Shown piece after piece: positions 37,101-44,241 of a stretch of 64,000 nucleotides of DNA. Both the position numbers and the translations under genes were made by a program. Under the pieces are notes generated by a model. It made no database searches. It saw nothing but the letters and a program-made list of their open reading frames with translations, and was not told the DNA's origin. The stretch covers positions 186,001 to 250,000 of the forward strand of contig JAAESM010000074.1 of assembly GCA_024229395.1 (NCBI GenBank), in the 5' to 3' direction. Numbering within the stretch: the first letter of the stretch is position 1; every line of letters begins with the position of its first letter. Source of the DNA: Planctomycetota bacterium. Lineage in GTDB: Bacteria > Planctomycetota > UBA1135.

Positions 37101-39157
37101 GTCTTGACCTCAACCATCTCGGTGACTTCCTTGCCACCATCCTCCAGGGCAACCACCAACTCCACGCCGGAAGCGCCCTTCTGATTGCGCATATCCTCGG
37201 CGAAGATGAACGCATTCTTACGCGACGACTTGACGATGATGTCGATGTCACTACGCATCACCAAGGTGGTGGCGCGCTTGTCCTTCGAACTCACGACGAC
37301 TGCCCACACGCCAACACCGTCCACCGGCAACTCGACGGTGCGCGTGTACGGACGGAAACGCTCGAACTTATCGATCGCCACCTCGAACTCCTGGTCAGCT
37401 GCGATCAGATCAAGGTCAAGGTCTTCGATGCGCGTGATGGAAAGATGCTTGCGAAAGTAAGCCTCAAGGTCGAGCTGATAGATCTCCACTTGCACTGCTT
37501 CCACGTTGCGCAAGTCCAACTCGAAGCTGGCTGCTTCATCGCTACGCCATGCGCGCTCGGTGTTGATCGCCAGCAATGGCTTGATCATGGCACGCAAACG
37601 TTCCGACGCCTGGAATTGATAGGAGCCGAAGTTACACGCTTGGTAACTCTCGACGGCTCCCTCCAGATCATCCATCTCCTGCTCGCGCAAGAAGCCGGTC
37701 ATATACAAAGCGCGCGAAGCTTCATCGGAAGTGGGATACTTCACGATCAAGCGCTGCCATTCAGAAATCGCCTGCTCAAACAATGCAAGCTTCTCGAGAT
37801 CTTCCTCAAGGTCCTGGGCATGGAGGCGTGGTAGATCGCCGAGTCGATAAAGGATCTCACGTACGCGGTTATCCAAAGGATGCTCAGTCAAGAACTTGAC
37901 ATAAGTACCACGCGCCAGTTCCCATTCGTGATCCGACTCATAACGTCGGGCCAAGCTGTATTCGGCGTCGATGATGCCACGCTGCGAGGCGGACCAATCG
38001 GCACCTTCCGGGAATAGGGAAACATAACGTGCGAAGGCGTTGCGGCCGGCGACGTAATCCCCTGTCGCGATATACGTGTTGGCAATGATGAAGTGTGCCT
38101 TCTGACGCAGCTTCTGGTGATGTTCCAATTCATCGATGCTATCGGTGACTGGAGCCTCCATTGCCAGGAAGGTCTCGAACTCCTGGATCGCTTCGAGGCG
38201 CTCGCTATTCTCCAAACGCATCTGCGCGATTCCATAAGCGGCGCGCACCGACTTCTCATGGCGTGGGTGCTCCTGTAGGAAACGACGGAAGGCACCGATG
38301 GCACGGTTACGACCGTTGTGGTTGCGGTCATAGGTGTAGCCAATCGAATACATGGCCATGCCGCGCAAGTGCTCCAACTCGGAGTTGTCGCGCGAGTCAT
38401 CCAAGGAGGCGGCTAAGTCTTCATAGACACGACGCGCCTGGTCCATCGAACCATGGTTGCGCAAGGCCTGTCCATATTCAAAGCTGGCGCCGGAATCCTC
38501 GAACTCATCGGTGTACTGACGATAAGCCTGAACCGCACTGCCCCAATCCTTCAGTTGTTTGAAACACCAAGCGACGCGACCCATGGCATAACGACGCTGA
38601 TCCGCTGGGATGTCCAACTCCAGTCCCTTGCGATAAAGAACGATCGCGCTTTGAAACTCGGATGCTTCCAATCCGGCAGCGCCTTGTTTGTCCTCCGAGA
38701 AACCATCGGCCAAGTCGAAGTAGATCGAGGCTAGTTCGCGCTGCCGCTCTGCACCGCGTAACCAACTGACTTCACTTTCCCAAATGGCTTCGGCACCTTG
38801 CCAATCGCCGGCCGCCGAGAGCGCCTCGGCGTGATGGAAGCAAGCCTTGTGCACCCATGGACCTTCGCCATAGTTCTGCTCCACTTGCTCGAAGGCTTCG
38901 ATCGCGGCGCTGCGATTTCCCGCACGCTGTTGGGCCACGCCTTCTAGGTAATACCAAAAACCGGTCAACTCTGGCTGATCCTTCTGCAAGTTGCGGATAT
39001 CCCGCAGCGCCTCGCGGTAGTCACCATCAAGTAAGGCGATGCGCAGCTTCTCAGGAATCGGCGGTGAGTCCTGTAAGGCGGACTGTGCCGATAGTGGCGT
39101 GCAAAAAAGCAGGGTGAGCAGGCCTGCGAGGAAAATCTTGAGGAGCGAAGGTTTCAT
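31190..39157 (-). CDS. Giant TPR/alpha-2-macroglobulin-like protein
   Basis: 2655 residues, exported (signal LLKIFLAGLLTLLFCTPLSA). Residues about 25-530 are tetratricopeptide repeats (for example QQRAGNRSAAIEAFEQVEQN). The macroglobulin core spans about 640-2050: MG-type domains (YQPGAMVSWRAVLREVDEG near 745), the A2M domain near 1355 (TATWQPSIRTDRKGKATVTF), and an alpha/alpha toroid region from about 1600. No CGEQ-type thioester motif was seen. A low-complexity Gly-Arg stretch lies near 1310. A second TPR block covers about 2075-2400, and the last 200 residues carry a carboxypeptidase-regulatory-like domain and a Gln-rich tail. Possible roles: protease trap or large envelope scaffold. Heads the operon with DUF1800/DUF1501. 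Confidence 0.85.
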   Translation of the reverse strand: MKPSLLKIFLAGLLTLLFCTPLSAQSALQDSPPIPEKLRIALLDGDYREALRDIRNLQKDQPELTGFWYYLEGVAQQRAGNRSAAIEAFEQVEQNYGEGPWVHKACFHHAEALSAAGDWQGAEAIWESEVSWLRGAERQRELASIYFDLADGFSEDKQGAAGLEASEFQSAIVLYRKGLELDIPADQRRYAMGRVAWCFKQLKDWGSAVQAYRQYTDEFEDSGASFEYGQALRNHGSMDQARRVYEDLAASLDDSRDNSELEHLRGMAMYSIGYTYDRNHNGRNRAIGAFRRFLQEHPRHEKSVRAAYGIAQMRLENSERLEAIQEFETFLAMEAPVTDSIDELEHHQKLRQKAHFIIANTYIATGDYVAGRNAFARYVSLFPEGADWSASQRGIIDAEYSLARRYESDHEWELARGTYVKFLTEHPLDNRVREILYRLGDLPRLHAQDLEEDLEKLALFEQAISEWQRLIVKYPTSDEASRALYMTGFLREQEMDDLEGAVESYQACNFGSYQFQASERLRAMIKPLLAINTERAWRSDEAASFELDLRNVEAVQVEIYQLDLEAYFRKHLSITRIEDLDLDLIAADQEFEVAIDKFERFRPYTRTVELPVDGVGVWAVVVSSKDKRATTLVMRSDIDIIVKSSRKNAFIFAEDMRNQKGASGVELVVALEDGGKEVTEMVEVKTGRDGVAQIDFEELGYKDVRDVRVFAKDKRGVASTSTWVGNTGVAHSLEPSGFVFTEASAYQPGAMVSWRAVLREVDEGVFTFKKGEQWRVTMVDSSGRVVHRESLPLSDFGSLNGEARLSAGALPGRYMVRCESPSGRVHTSHFVVQEFKVKRIEIEMDLDRDVYYRGEQIEFELAAKYSYGEAVADAALQVIDPAGKRHDVRTDNDGKFTLTFDTRSLDNTGTLYFQATLVEENVHASVATLLSATGFRIGLGSMEDVYLLGRDIPLPISAFAPDGTQVERGMKLRLMRRYADDFGRWVDEEVSSQEVITKDEGRLMAQLVPEKGGFHFVSLEGTDRFGNPVTARKDFFVSGQDDDTKLRLLSDAGSLEVGGKMPLEVVNRAGNGLLLVTFEGGSILDYRLVPLSEGVHQLDIDVPDKFFPDLLVTINMMHGDDFYQAQRGFSVTRNLVVTMKPRKDIVHPGETVEVDIEVVNQLGEPVSTELSFAAVDASLFELHPDASGNILNSFRGYGQRREAFRTYASNEFFYSGVTTDIAAALLEEDERLKAEKAWAEGKDRATDKLRKSGEYKGPGDSTPPSSPGAPSSQAARGRLSADAPMEGMELEELGYVSNDAIGISGGAGGRYGGRGGKKSLRREQGAATYFGGKFAYAESASKALVGQVDEEIVDALTATWQPSIRTDRKGKATVTFTAPQLSTRWRLMCRGVDKGSAVGQSTASVITRADFMVELRTPSIFLEGDQASVIARAHNMSGMAGDVDLVLELNYPSGKQLVEETLHFDGSDVQDLQISLPSPVPGNIAADVVVSLSASGEFRAIDGNERFQVLASTKHDVPVVPWGLAVADQHSGQLVSDSAFILQLPNSAYASPSWSLHIGLGIDQMLIEEALNGSAPYLRSGHSLRYDGPLRNPGFAGELQGVLGVLNHMRDTRKTEHPAYAALLTRANGLVTTLLATQQSKGGWAWSSRNQSAQAEVTARVMIALEAAQEFGLDLPQNRLGSGRNFMRNSLSSADKQLPFTRAILIYALSLSDSVDFGLANSLHRSRANLSPAAAAYTALALGEMGSDSMAKEMLEVSLRRETTKRIDTVSWCSSPVELQALLLTTCLRIDPAHSAIPELEQALMSQRPWYGNGAHGMALAAISSHRTVSGLNDRDAQVTVSINGGKSETFKLGPKQTSIDLHGMVGLIDGAPNVQFNLKLKGRGKPHFTATLEGFDTQPKENEGDHLKVWRTYLMAAPTMYNGREYQPGFSSVDRSLEQWRNEITQLEYGTAAPMYVSFRRESHNGEVVGSQDFITLEIPLPAGAHVVEDSVTGNYESWMERNGRLFVDVGRTRSSGNLQFRMRGLVPGKYRLLPVTVHSAYDRSLRGVGATRDLEVLPRGQFSNDQYRTTPDELYSVGVAAYLADDKGLAWDQLNQLDEEFGKYLRTPQLLESSRIMLELAIDRNDANRMVRYFEILKEKNPSLTVTFARMSKIAQAYRDLGEFERSARIFAAVAEETFSMDLQVVAVLEQQNNFHDATEALHRFWMEYPDFPRVVETALTLADRLMQAAPEAHRDRSLRLAQRDRAVLLYESVTLLKRFLSLYADDPTAPDAALNMVSAYLDLEDFENASRLSAEFAARYEEPRFNDAFVYTQAVAEWTMGNDKKSMKLLQGIADAVYKDANGRESHSENRELALYILGQIHHAKRDFVSAATYYEKVSTVFADAGLVLEGFRRRGLMVDEVTEVSPGEKAKFELHYRNIQEAELLVYPVDLMTLYLREKNLAGITSVNLAGIEPVIRRSLKLPDNGSMRQQDHEVELKLPEAGAYLVICRADTIHASGMVLVSDFELEVANVGPNGVRVQAVDREDGHYLRDVDVRVIGSYDSNFISGRTDPRGLYLADGFNGPATVIARHSGRHYAFYRGAGAGQLAMDFDLGLEGMNDDSDGMPQQMLDNESYFDNVRGFNDLQQQERSRNLEQQQKSKSQGLELNKLQ

Positions 39158-39193
39158 GGAGCCTAAGGAAAACGAAGGAAATGGCTACTGGTT

Positions 39194-39270
39194 CACAGCA
39201 AGTGCTGTGCCTAGAAAGAACGATGCCAAACCGAGCGGATTGGGAATAATCCGCGCATCGGCCTACCGAT
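39194..39270 (+). repeat. Three consecutive small hairpins upstream of queG
   Basis: Perfect stems CACAGC/GCTGTG (4-base loop, 39194-39209), CGGATT/AATCCG (6-base loop, 39236-39253) and ATCGG/CCGAT (4-base loop, 39257-39270), the last ending 9 bases before the queG ATG. None has a T-run. Confidence 0.6.
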
Positions 39271-39279
39271 AATACCCTC

Positions 39280-40395
39280 ATGTCCAATCCCGACCTTCCG
39301 CCAGAACTACTTCCCTTGTGGGAGTTGGCTGCAGAAGTTGGCCTGGAATTGCGCGGCACATTGCCAACCTCGCCGCTGGAGCCCGAGGTCATGGCCCGAT
39401 TCCAGGATTGGCTTGCCGACGGACGTGCTGGAGAAATGGATTATCTGCACAAGGCCGCCGAGGTTGGTGCGGATCTCTCGCAGTGGAAACCCTGGGGCAA
39501 GAGCGTGGCTTTGTTCGCACTACCCTATGCACGTCAAGCCGGCGGCTTTAAGGATGGTGGGCGCGTGGCGCGTTATGCCCTTGGCAAGGACTACCACAAC
39601 CTCATTGGTCGCAAATTGCAGAAACTTGGTAAGCGCTTGCGAGCAAAAAACTTAACTTGCGCTTTTAGGGCCGCTGTCGACGCCGCCCCAGTACTAGAAC
39701 GGGAGTGGGCCATCCGCGGTGGCCTTGGTTGGCGCGGCAAGAACACCCTATTGATCCATCCAGAGTTCGGTCCTTGGGTGATGCTCGGGGAATTGGTGCT
39801 GGATTGTGAGCTTCCAGCATGGTCGCCACCGCCAGCTCGAGAAGCCAGCTGCGGGAGTTGCACCCGCTGCATTGACGCCTGCCCTACCCAGGCGTTTACG
39901 TCGGAATATGAAATCGATCCGCGGCGCTGCATTTCATATCTGACCATCGAGGCTCAAGGAGCCATCCCAATAGGAATGCGCAAATTGGTTGGTGACTGGG
40001 TCTTCGGCTGCGATATCTGCTCTGAAGTCTGCCCCTTCGGCGACCATGATTCCGATCGCTCCGAGGATTGGGGCTTGCTGCCCGTCTTCGCTGAACACCG
40101 CCTTGAGGACTTGCTCACAATCTCCGAACAGGATTTCCACGAGTTATTCACAGGTAGTCCCCTACGTCGAGCCGGCCGGGCTGGGCTGTTACGAAATGCC
40201 TGTGTTGCGCTAGGTAACTTGGGGCGCGGGAGTCTAGAATTGGAGTCCGCGGCCTTTCATCCGGAGCCCCTGGTACGCCGTCACGCGGCATGGGCCTTGG
40301 GGGAAATCGGGGAACTTGGAGTGCTCCAGCGAGTCCTAAAACTGGAGACCGACTTGGAAGTTCGTCAAGAGGTCGAAACCGCAATTCAGCGCTAA
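39280..40395 (+). CDS. queG: Epoxyqueuosine reductase
   Basis: 371 residues. Performs the last step of queuosine synthesis in tRNA: reduction of epoxyqueuosine with cobalamin and two [4Fe-4S] clusters. The cobalamin domain comprises residues 1-170 (SVALFALPYARQAGGFKDGG, VDAAPVLEREWAIRGGLGWR, GKNTLLIHPEFGPWVMLGEL). Clusters: CGSCTRCIDACP and the later CDICSEVCPF with a lone Cys in RRCISYLTIE. The C-terminus carries HEAT-like repeats (RRHAAWALGEIGELG) as in the E. coli enzyme. Divergent from the macroglobulin gene, with an unusual hairpin-rich leader. Confidence 0.95.
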   Translation: MSNPDLPPELLPLWELAAEVGLELRGTLPTSPLEPEVMARFQDWLADGRAGEMDYLHKAAEVGADLSQWKPWGKSVALFALPYARQAGGFKDGGRVARYALGKDYHNLIGRKLQKLGKRLRAKNLTCAFRAAVDAAPVLEREWAIRGGLGWRGKNTLLIHPEFGPWVMLGELVLDCELPAWSPPPAREASCGSCTRCIDACPTQAFTSEYEIDPRRCISYLTIEAQGAIPIGMRKLVGDWVFGCDICSEVCPFGDHDSDRSEDWGLLPVFAEHRLEDLLTISEQDFHELFTGSPLRRAGRAGLLRNACVALGNLGRGSLELESAAFHPEPLVRRHAAWALGEIGELGVLQRVLKLETDLEVRQEVETAIQR

Positions 40396-40574
40396 CTCCC
40401 TTATGCAAAAAGCTTTAGGTCGAGTGCGAAAGAAATGCACCCAAAAGCAGTTTCCTGTTTTTCCTCGTAGTTTCGGGATTTTTCAGCTTTTTTATGGTTC
40501 CCTGGCAAAAGAGCAGGCTAGATTTCTCTGAGCCCAAAAGGCTGATCTTTCCCCTCGCTCACCGGAGAACAGAA

Positions 40575-40778
40575 ATGCAAAGCAACTTCTTTAAAGACAC
40601 CAAGTACTGCCCACGTTGTCACGACTACGTGCGGTACCTGCAGAGTCTCGAATCGAGTTTCTGCGTAGACTGCGGTGGAAAGGTCCGATTGTTCAGCACA
40701 GCAGATAAGCGAGCGTTCCTGAGATCCCTTAAGCAGGAAAAGACCGCTCGTCGTACCGGGTCAAAATGGGTGTCATAA
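40575..40778 (+). CDS. Small double-CxxC zinc-ribbon protein
   Basis: 67 residues from ATG 40575. This start follows a purine-rich GGAGAA at a normal distance, and the frame upstream is not protein-like. One zinc ribbon: KYCPRCHDYVR and SSFCVDCGGKVR, four cysteines in all. The rest is basic (SLKQEKTARRTGSKWVS), so it may bind nucleic acid or ribosomes. No close family was recognised. It has its own intrinsic terminator 55 bases downstream. Confidence 0.7.
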   Translation: MQSNFFKDTKYCPRCHDYVRYLQSLESSFCVDCGGKVRLFSTADKRAFLRSLKQEKTARRTGSKWVS

Positions 40779-40832
40779 GGCGCTCAACCGCAACCTCATC
40801 CCCTTCGATACCTGCCATCCCCGGATCCCTCA

Positions 40833-40862
40833 CGCCCTGTTTTTAGCAGGGCGTTTCTTTTT
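40833..40862 (+). terminator. Intrinsic terminator after the zinc-ribbon gene
   Basis: 7-bp stem CGCCCTG/CAGGGCG with a 7-base loop (TTTTTAG), followed by TTTCTTTTT. Confidence 0.92.
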
Positions 40863-40960
40863 GCCCTAGCGGTTCGGAGCACCTCGTTTCTGCCCTCTCT
40901 GCAACGGGACCAGCTACCGCTTGGGCCTCTCCAGAGCTCCGGTCCTGGTAAATTCAGCGC

Positions 40961-41572
40961 ATGGACGCCAGTTTCCGCCTCTGCCTGATCGTCACCCGCT
41001 CAATGTGCGCGCTGGACCCTTTGCGCACCATCGAAGAAGCGGTCCAAGGTGGCGTCGACATGATTCAGGTGCGCGAGAAGGACTGCGGCAACGCGGATCT
41101 GCTGAGCTGGAGCCTACATGTGGTCGCCCTGGGTGAGAAGCTCAAGGTCCCAGTCATCATCAATGACTCCGTGGAAGTGGCCATTGCCGCTAAGGCAGGC
41201 GGCGTGCATCTTGGCAAAGACGACATGTCGATTGCCGACGCCCGCCAGTTGCTCGGCAAAAACAAGCTCATTGGCTTGAGCACCCACGATCTAGAGCAAT
41301 TGGACGATGCGGCGTTAGCAGGTGCGGACTACGTCGGCTTTGGTCCGATCTTCCCAACAGCTACCAAGGGCTACGCCAAGGGAATCGGTGTGGAGCAGCT
41401 CACTGGAGCTGTGGTGTTGAGCAGTTTGCCGATGTTGGCAATCGGTGGAATCACTGTGGAAAACGCGTGGATGCTCCCCGGAAAAGCCGGTATTGCGGTG
41501 TCTTCGGCAATCTGCTGCAGCGAGGAACCTGCGAAAATCGCTCATTCCTTACGCTCTTCTGCCCTATATTGA
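40961..41572 (+). CDS. thiE: Thiamine-phosphate synthase
   Basis: 203 residues, a TIM barrel that joins hydroxymethylpyrimidine diphosphate and thiazole phosphate to thiamine phosphate. Signature motifs: DMIQVREKD (diphosphate site), VIINDSVEVAIAAKAGGVHL, GLSTHDLEQ, YVGFGPIFPTATKG and AIGGITVENA. Complete and of usual length. The selenoprotein gene starts 4 bases after its stop, so the two are co-transcribed. No other thi gene or TPP riboswitch was seen in the window. Confidence 0.92.
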   Translation: MDASFRLCLIVTRSMCALDPLRTIEEAVQGGVDMIQVREKDCGNADLLSWSLHVVALGEKLKVPVIINDSVEVAIAAKAGGVHLGKDDMSIADARQLLGKNKLIGLSTHDLEQLDDAALAGADYVGFGPIFPTATKGYAKGIGVEQLTGAVVLSSLPMLAIGGITVENAWMLPGKAGIAVSSAICCSEEPAKIAHSLRSSALY

Positions 41573-41576
41573 GGGA

Positions 41577-42614
41577 ATGCGTCCAATCCAAATGTCTTCC
41601 GTTGTGGCCTCGTTGCTGTTGGCAGCGCCCGCGGTTGCCCAGGGAACTGTGGAGGTCGGTGACACACCAACCTTCCAGCTCGGCAGCCAGTCCTACAACA
41701 CCATGGGCAAGACCTCCGCGGCAAACTTCCGCGGCAAGCCCACCTTGGTCGAATTCTGGGGCACCAAATGACCTGGTTGCATCGGGTCGTCCGTGCCGGC
41801 GGCCCTCCGAATGAAGGAAGAATATGGCGATGATCTGCAGATCATTTTTGTCCACGCGCAAAGAGCCACCTTCGAGCAATCAGTCAACTTCGCCTTGGAG
41901 CGTGAGTGGCTTCAACATGACGTGATCTGGACGTCGGACTACATCTTCAGCACTGGAGGCGGCGGTTTGCCTTCCTTCGCGCTGCTCGATGCTCAAGGCC
42001 AAGTAATCTTGAAGGGTTCTTCCAACAGTCTCAAGGGCAAGATGGAAGATGAGATCGAGCGCATGGTCAGGGAGTCGGGCAACGGTCCAGCTGATGTGCC
42101 CAGTTCGGTCGCCAAGGTCTACAAGGAACTCGGCAAGGGCAATCACGCTAAGGCTCTAGTGCTGGCTGAGAAGCTGAAGGTTAAACCCGGTAGCAAAGAC
42201 ACCGCCGTGGTGTTGGCAGCCACCGAAGCCGCGATCACCAACATCCATGATGACCTTGATGGTCAACTCAAGCGCGCCGATTGGTTGCTCGAGAATGGCT
42301 ACCCGATTCGTGCAGAAGACCTGGTCAAGGGTTTGGTCAAAGGCGTGAAGGGCAATGACACCATGACCACCAAGGTCAAGGGAGGCCTAGCCAAGTTCGT
42401 CGGCGAAGAGGTCGAAGCACAACTGGCCGCTGATAAGTCATTGACCAAGTTGGCGAACAAGATGTTCTCCGATGGCAGTGGCGAAAAGGTCGGCGACAAG
42501 ATCGTCGATATCGCCAATGAGAATATCTCCAACCCGATCGGCAAACGTGCGGTGATGTTAGCTCGTGTTGCAGGCATAGATCCAGGAATCATGCCAGAGG
42601 TTTCCGGTCGCTAA
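41577..42614 (+). CDS. Selenocysteine-containing TlpA/AhpC-type thioredoxin-fold exported protein (UPGC)
   Basis: Read as one 345-residue protein with selenocysteine at codon 65 (TGA 41769-41771). Upstream: signal peptide (SSVVASLLLAAPAVAQ), then the TlpA-like FRGKPTLVEFWGTK. After the TGA, in frame, PGC and then IGSSVPAALRMKEEYGDD, exactly where related proteins have W-C-P-G-C. The cis-proline loop GGGGLPSFALLDAQGQV follows. Residues about 170-345 are a helical, repeat-like C-terminal domain of unknown role. Start ATG 41577 is preceded by GAGGG. A bidirectional terminator lies downstream. Probably a periplasmic thiol/peroxide redox enzyme with higher reactivity from selenium. Confidence 0.88.
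41769..41789 (+). promoter_or_regulatory. Candidate bacterial SECIS hairpin at the TGA codon
   Basis: GACCTG (including the GA of TGA) pairs with CGGGTC (one T-G wobble) around a GTTGCAT loop. The loop is nearer the TGA than in typical bacterial SECIS elements, so a larger fold may be the real signal. Confidence 0.4.
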
Positions 42615-42650
42615 GGAAGTTTGGCTTTCTGAATCCGAAAGACTACTACC

Positions 42651-42688
42651 AAATCAGCCCTGCTTGCGAAAGCAAGCAGGGCTGATTT
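42651..42688. terminator. Bidirectional intrinsic terminator
   Basis: Perfect 17-bp inverted repeat (AAATCAGCCCTGCTTGC and its complement) closed by a GAAA tetraloop. The AAA/TTT ends give short T-runs on both strands. It lies between convergent genes ending at 42614 and 42737. Confidence 0.85.
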
Positions 42689-42736
42689 GATTACCGGACA
42701 TGGTCGCCTGACCTTGGTGCCGCCGAGTGACCGTGC

Positions 42737-44182
42737 TTAAGCCCGACGTGCATGAGCATCCAGCACCACCGATACCGAAGAGGTCAAGCCCTTCACCATC
42801 GGGATGTGCAAAAACTCGTTTGGGCCGTGAGCATTAGACCCAGGGCCCAAAACACCGGTGATCAAGAATTGCGCCTCAGGGAACTTCTCGCCAAGCATTC
42901 CCATGAACGGAATCGATCCGCCTTCACCCATGTAAGCGGGATCATTGTTGAAGAACGCCTTCGAAGCGACCTCGACCGACTTCTCCAACCAGGTGGCCAA
43001 CTCAGGCGCATCCCAACCGTTGGCACCCTTTTCAGCGTGGAAGCTGACTTTGGAGCCATAAGGTGGATTGCTCTCGAGGATCTCACGAATCTCCTTCAGC
43101 GCGACGGTGTGCTTGGCGGTCGGAGGCAAACGGAATGACAACTTCAGCGCGGTGAATGGGCGCAACACATTGCCCGCATCGGCCAAGGGTGGCATGCCGC
43201 CGGAACCAGTGACAGAAAGGGTCGGACGCCAAGTGCGGTTCAGGACCAACTCGGCTAGATCCGTGTCCATGGCCTCGGCACCTTCGATGAATGGGTAAGC
43301 GTCACGTACGTCGTCGCCAATGACATCTGCCACGACTTGCGCTTGCTGCTTGCGTTGCTCTGGAATCTCCACATGCAAAGTCTCGGCCAACAACTTGCCA
43401 TTCTCGGCGCTCTCGATGCGGTCCAGCAACTGACGCAGGATTCGGAAGCTGGAAGGCACGATGCCACTTGCATCCCCCGAGTGAACACCTTCGGTGATGA
43501 TGTCGACGCGCAGGTCACCGGCGATCATGCCGCGCAAGGAAGTGGTACTCCATAGCCGCTCGAAATCGCCGGCACCGGAATCTAGACACACCACCAATGA
43601 GACCGCGCCGATGCGATCGTTAAGGTGATCGATGTAGAACGGCAGGTCTGGCGAACCGCTTTCCTCGCAAGCCTCAATCATCAGCACACAACGCTTATGT
43701 TGGCCGCCGTTTTGCTGCACAGCTTCGATTGCGGCAAGGGAAGCAAAGGCGGCATAGCCATCATCGGCGCCGCCGCGGCCATAGAGCTTGTCACCTTCGA
43801 TCACTGGCTTCCAAGGACCAAGGTCCTCACGCCAACCGACCATTTCAGGTTGCTTATCCATGTGACCATAGAGCAGGACCGTGTCGCCATCCGATCCATC
43901 GCAGCCGAAGGCCGGGATTTCCATGAAGATCATCGGTGTACGGCCATCAAGGCGGACCACATCGACCGTCAAGCCGGCGATCTGACGCGCGCGGCACCAA
44001 TCTTCGATCAATGTCACGGCTTGTTCCATGTAGCCGTTTTCCACCCACTGCTTATCGAATAGCGGCGACAAACATGGGATCGCGATGTAATCCTGCAGCG
44101 GCTGGAGGATTTCCTGCTCCCAAGTGCGTTCGGTTTGGGCAGCGACGGCGGATAAATCAAGACGGAAGGTACTTGTTTCCAT
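42737..44182 (-). CDS. M20-family metallopeptidase (dipeptidase-like)
   Basis: 481 residues. Two-zinc M20 site: LLYGHMDKQPEMVGW (His and Asp), YGRGGADDGYAAFASL (bridging Asp), MIEACEESGSPDLP (catalytic Glu and Glu ligand), VCLDSGAGD, and the last His in GPGSNAHGPNEFLHIP. A dimerisation insert lies between. No signal peptide, so cytoplasmic. It is transcribed away from a peptide-transporter operon with 59 bases between the starts, which suggests it hydrolyses the imported di- and oligopeptides; the exact specificity is unknown. Confidence 0.9.
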   Translation of the reverse strand: METSTFRLDLSAVAAQTERTWEQEILQPLQDYIAIPCLSPLFDKQWVENGYMEQAVTLIEDWCRARQIAGLTVDVVRLDGRTPMIFMEIPAFGCDGSDGDTVLLYGHMDKQPEMVGWREDLGPWKPVIEGDKLYGRGGADDGYAAFASLAAIEAVQQNGGQHKRCVLMIEACEESGSPDLPFYIDHLNDRIGAVSLVVCLDSGAGDFERLWSTTSLRGMIAGDLRVDIITEGVHSGDASGIVPSSFRILRQLLDRIESAENGKLLAETLHVEIPEQRKQQAQVVADVIGDDVRDAYPFIEGAEAMDTDLAELVLNRTWRPTLSVTGSGGMPPLADAGNVLRPFTALKLSFRLPPTAKHTVALKEIREILESNPPYGSKVSFHAEKGANGWDAPELATWLEKSVEVASKAFFNNDPAYMGEGGSIPFMGMLGEKFPEAQFLITGVLGPGSNAHGPNEFLHIPMVKGLTSSVSVVLDAHARRA

Positions 44183-44241
44183 ACCAATAAGGATAGTCGC
44201 GCGCCGCCGACTTAATGGCCGCTCTGCTAGGGTTGCGACCC

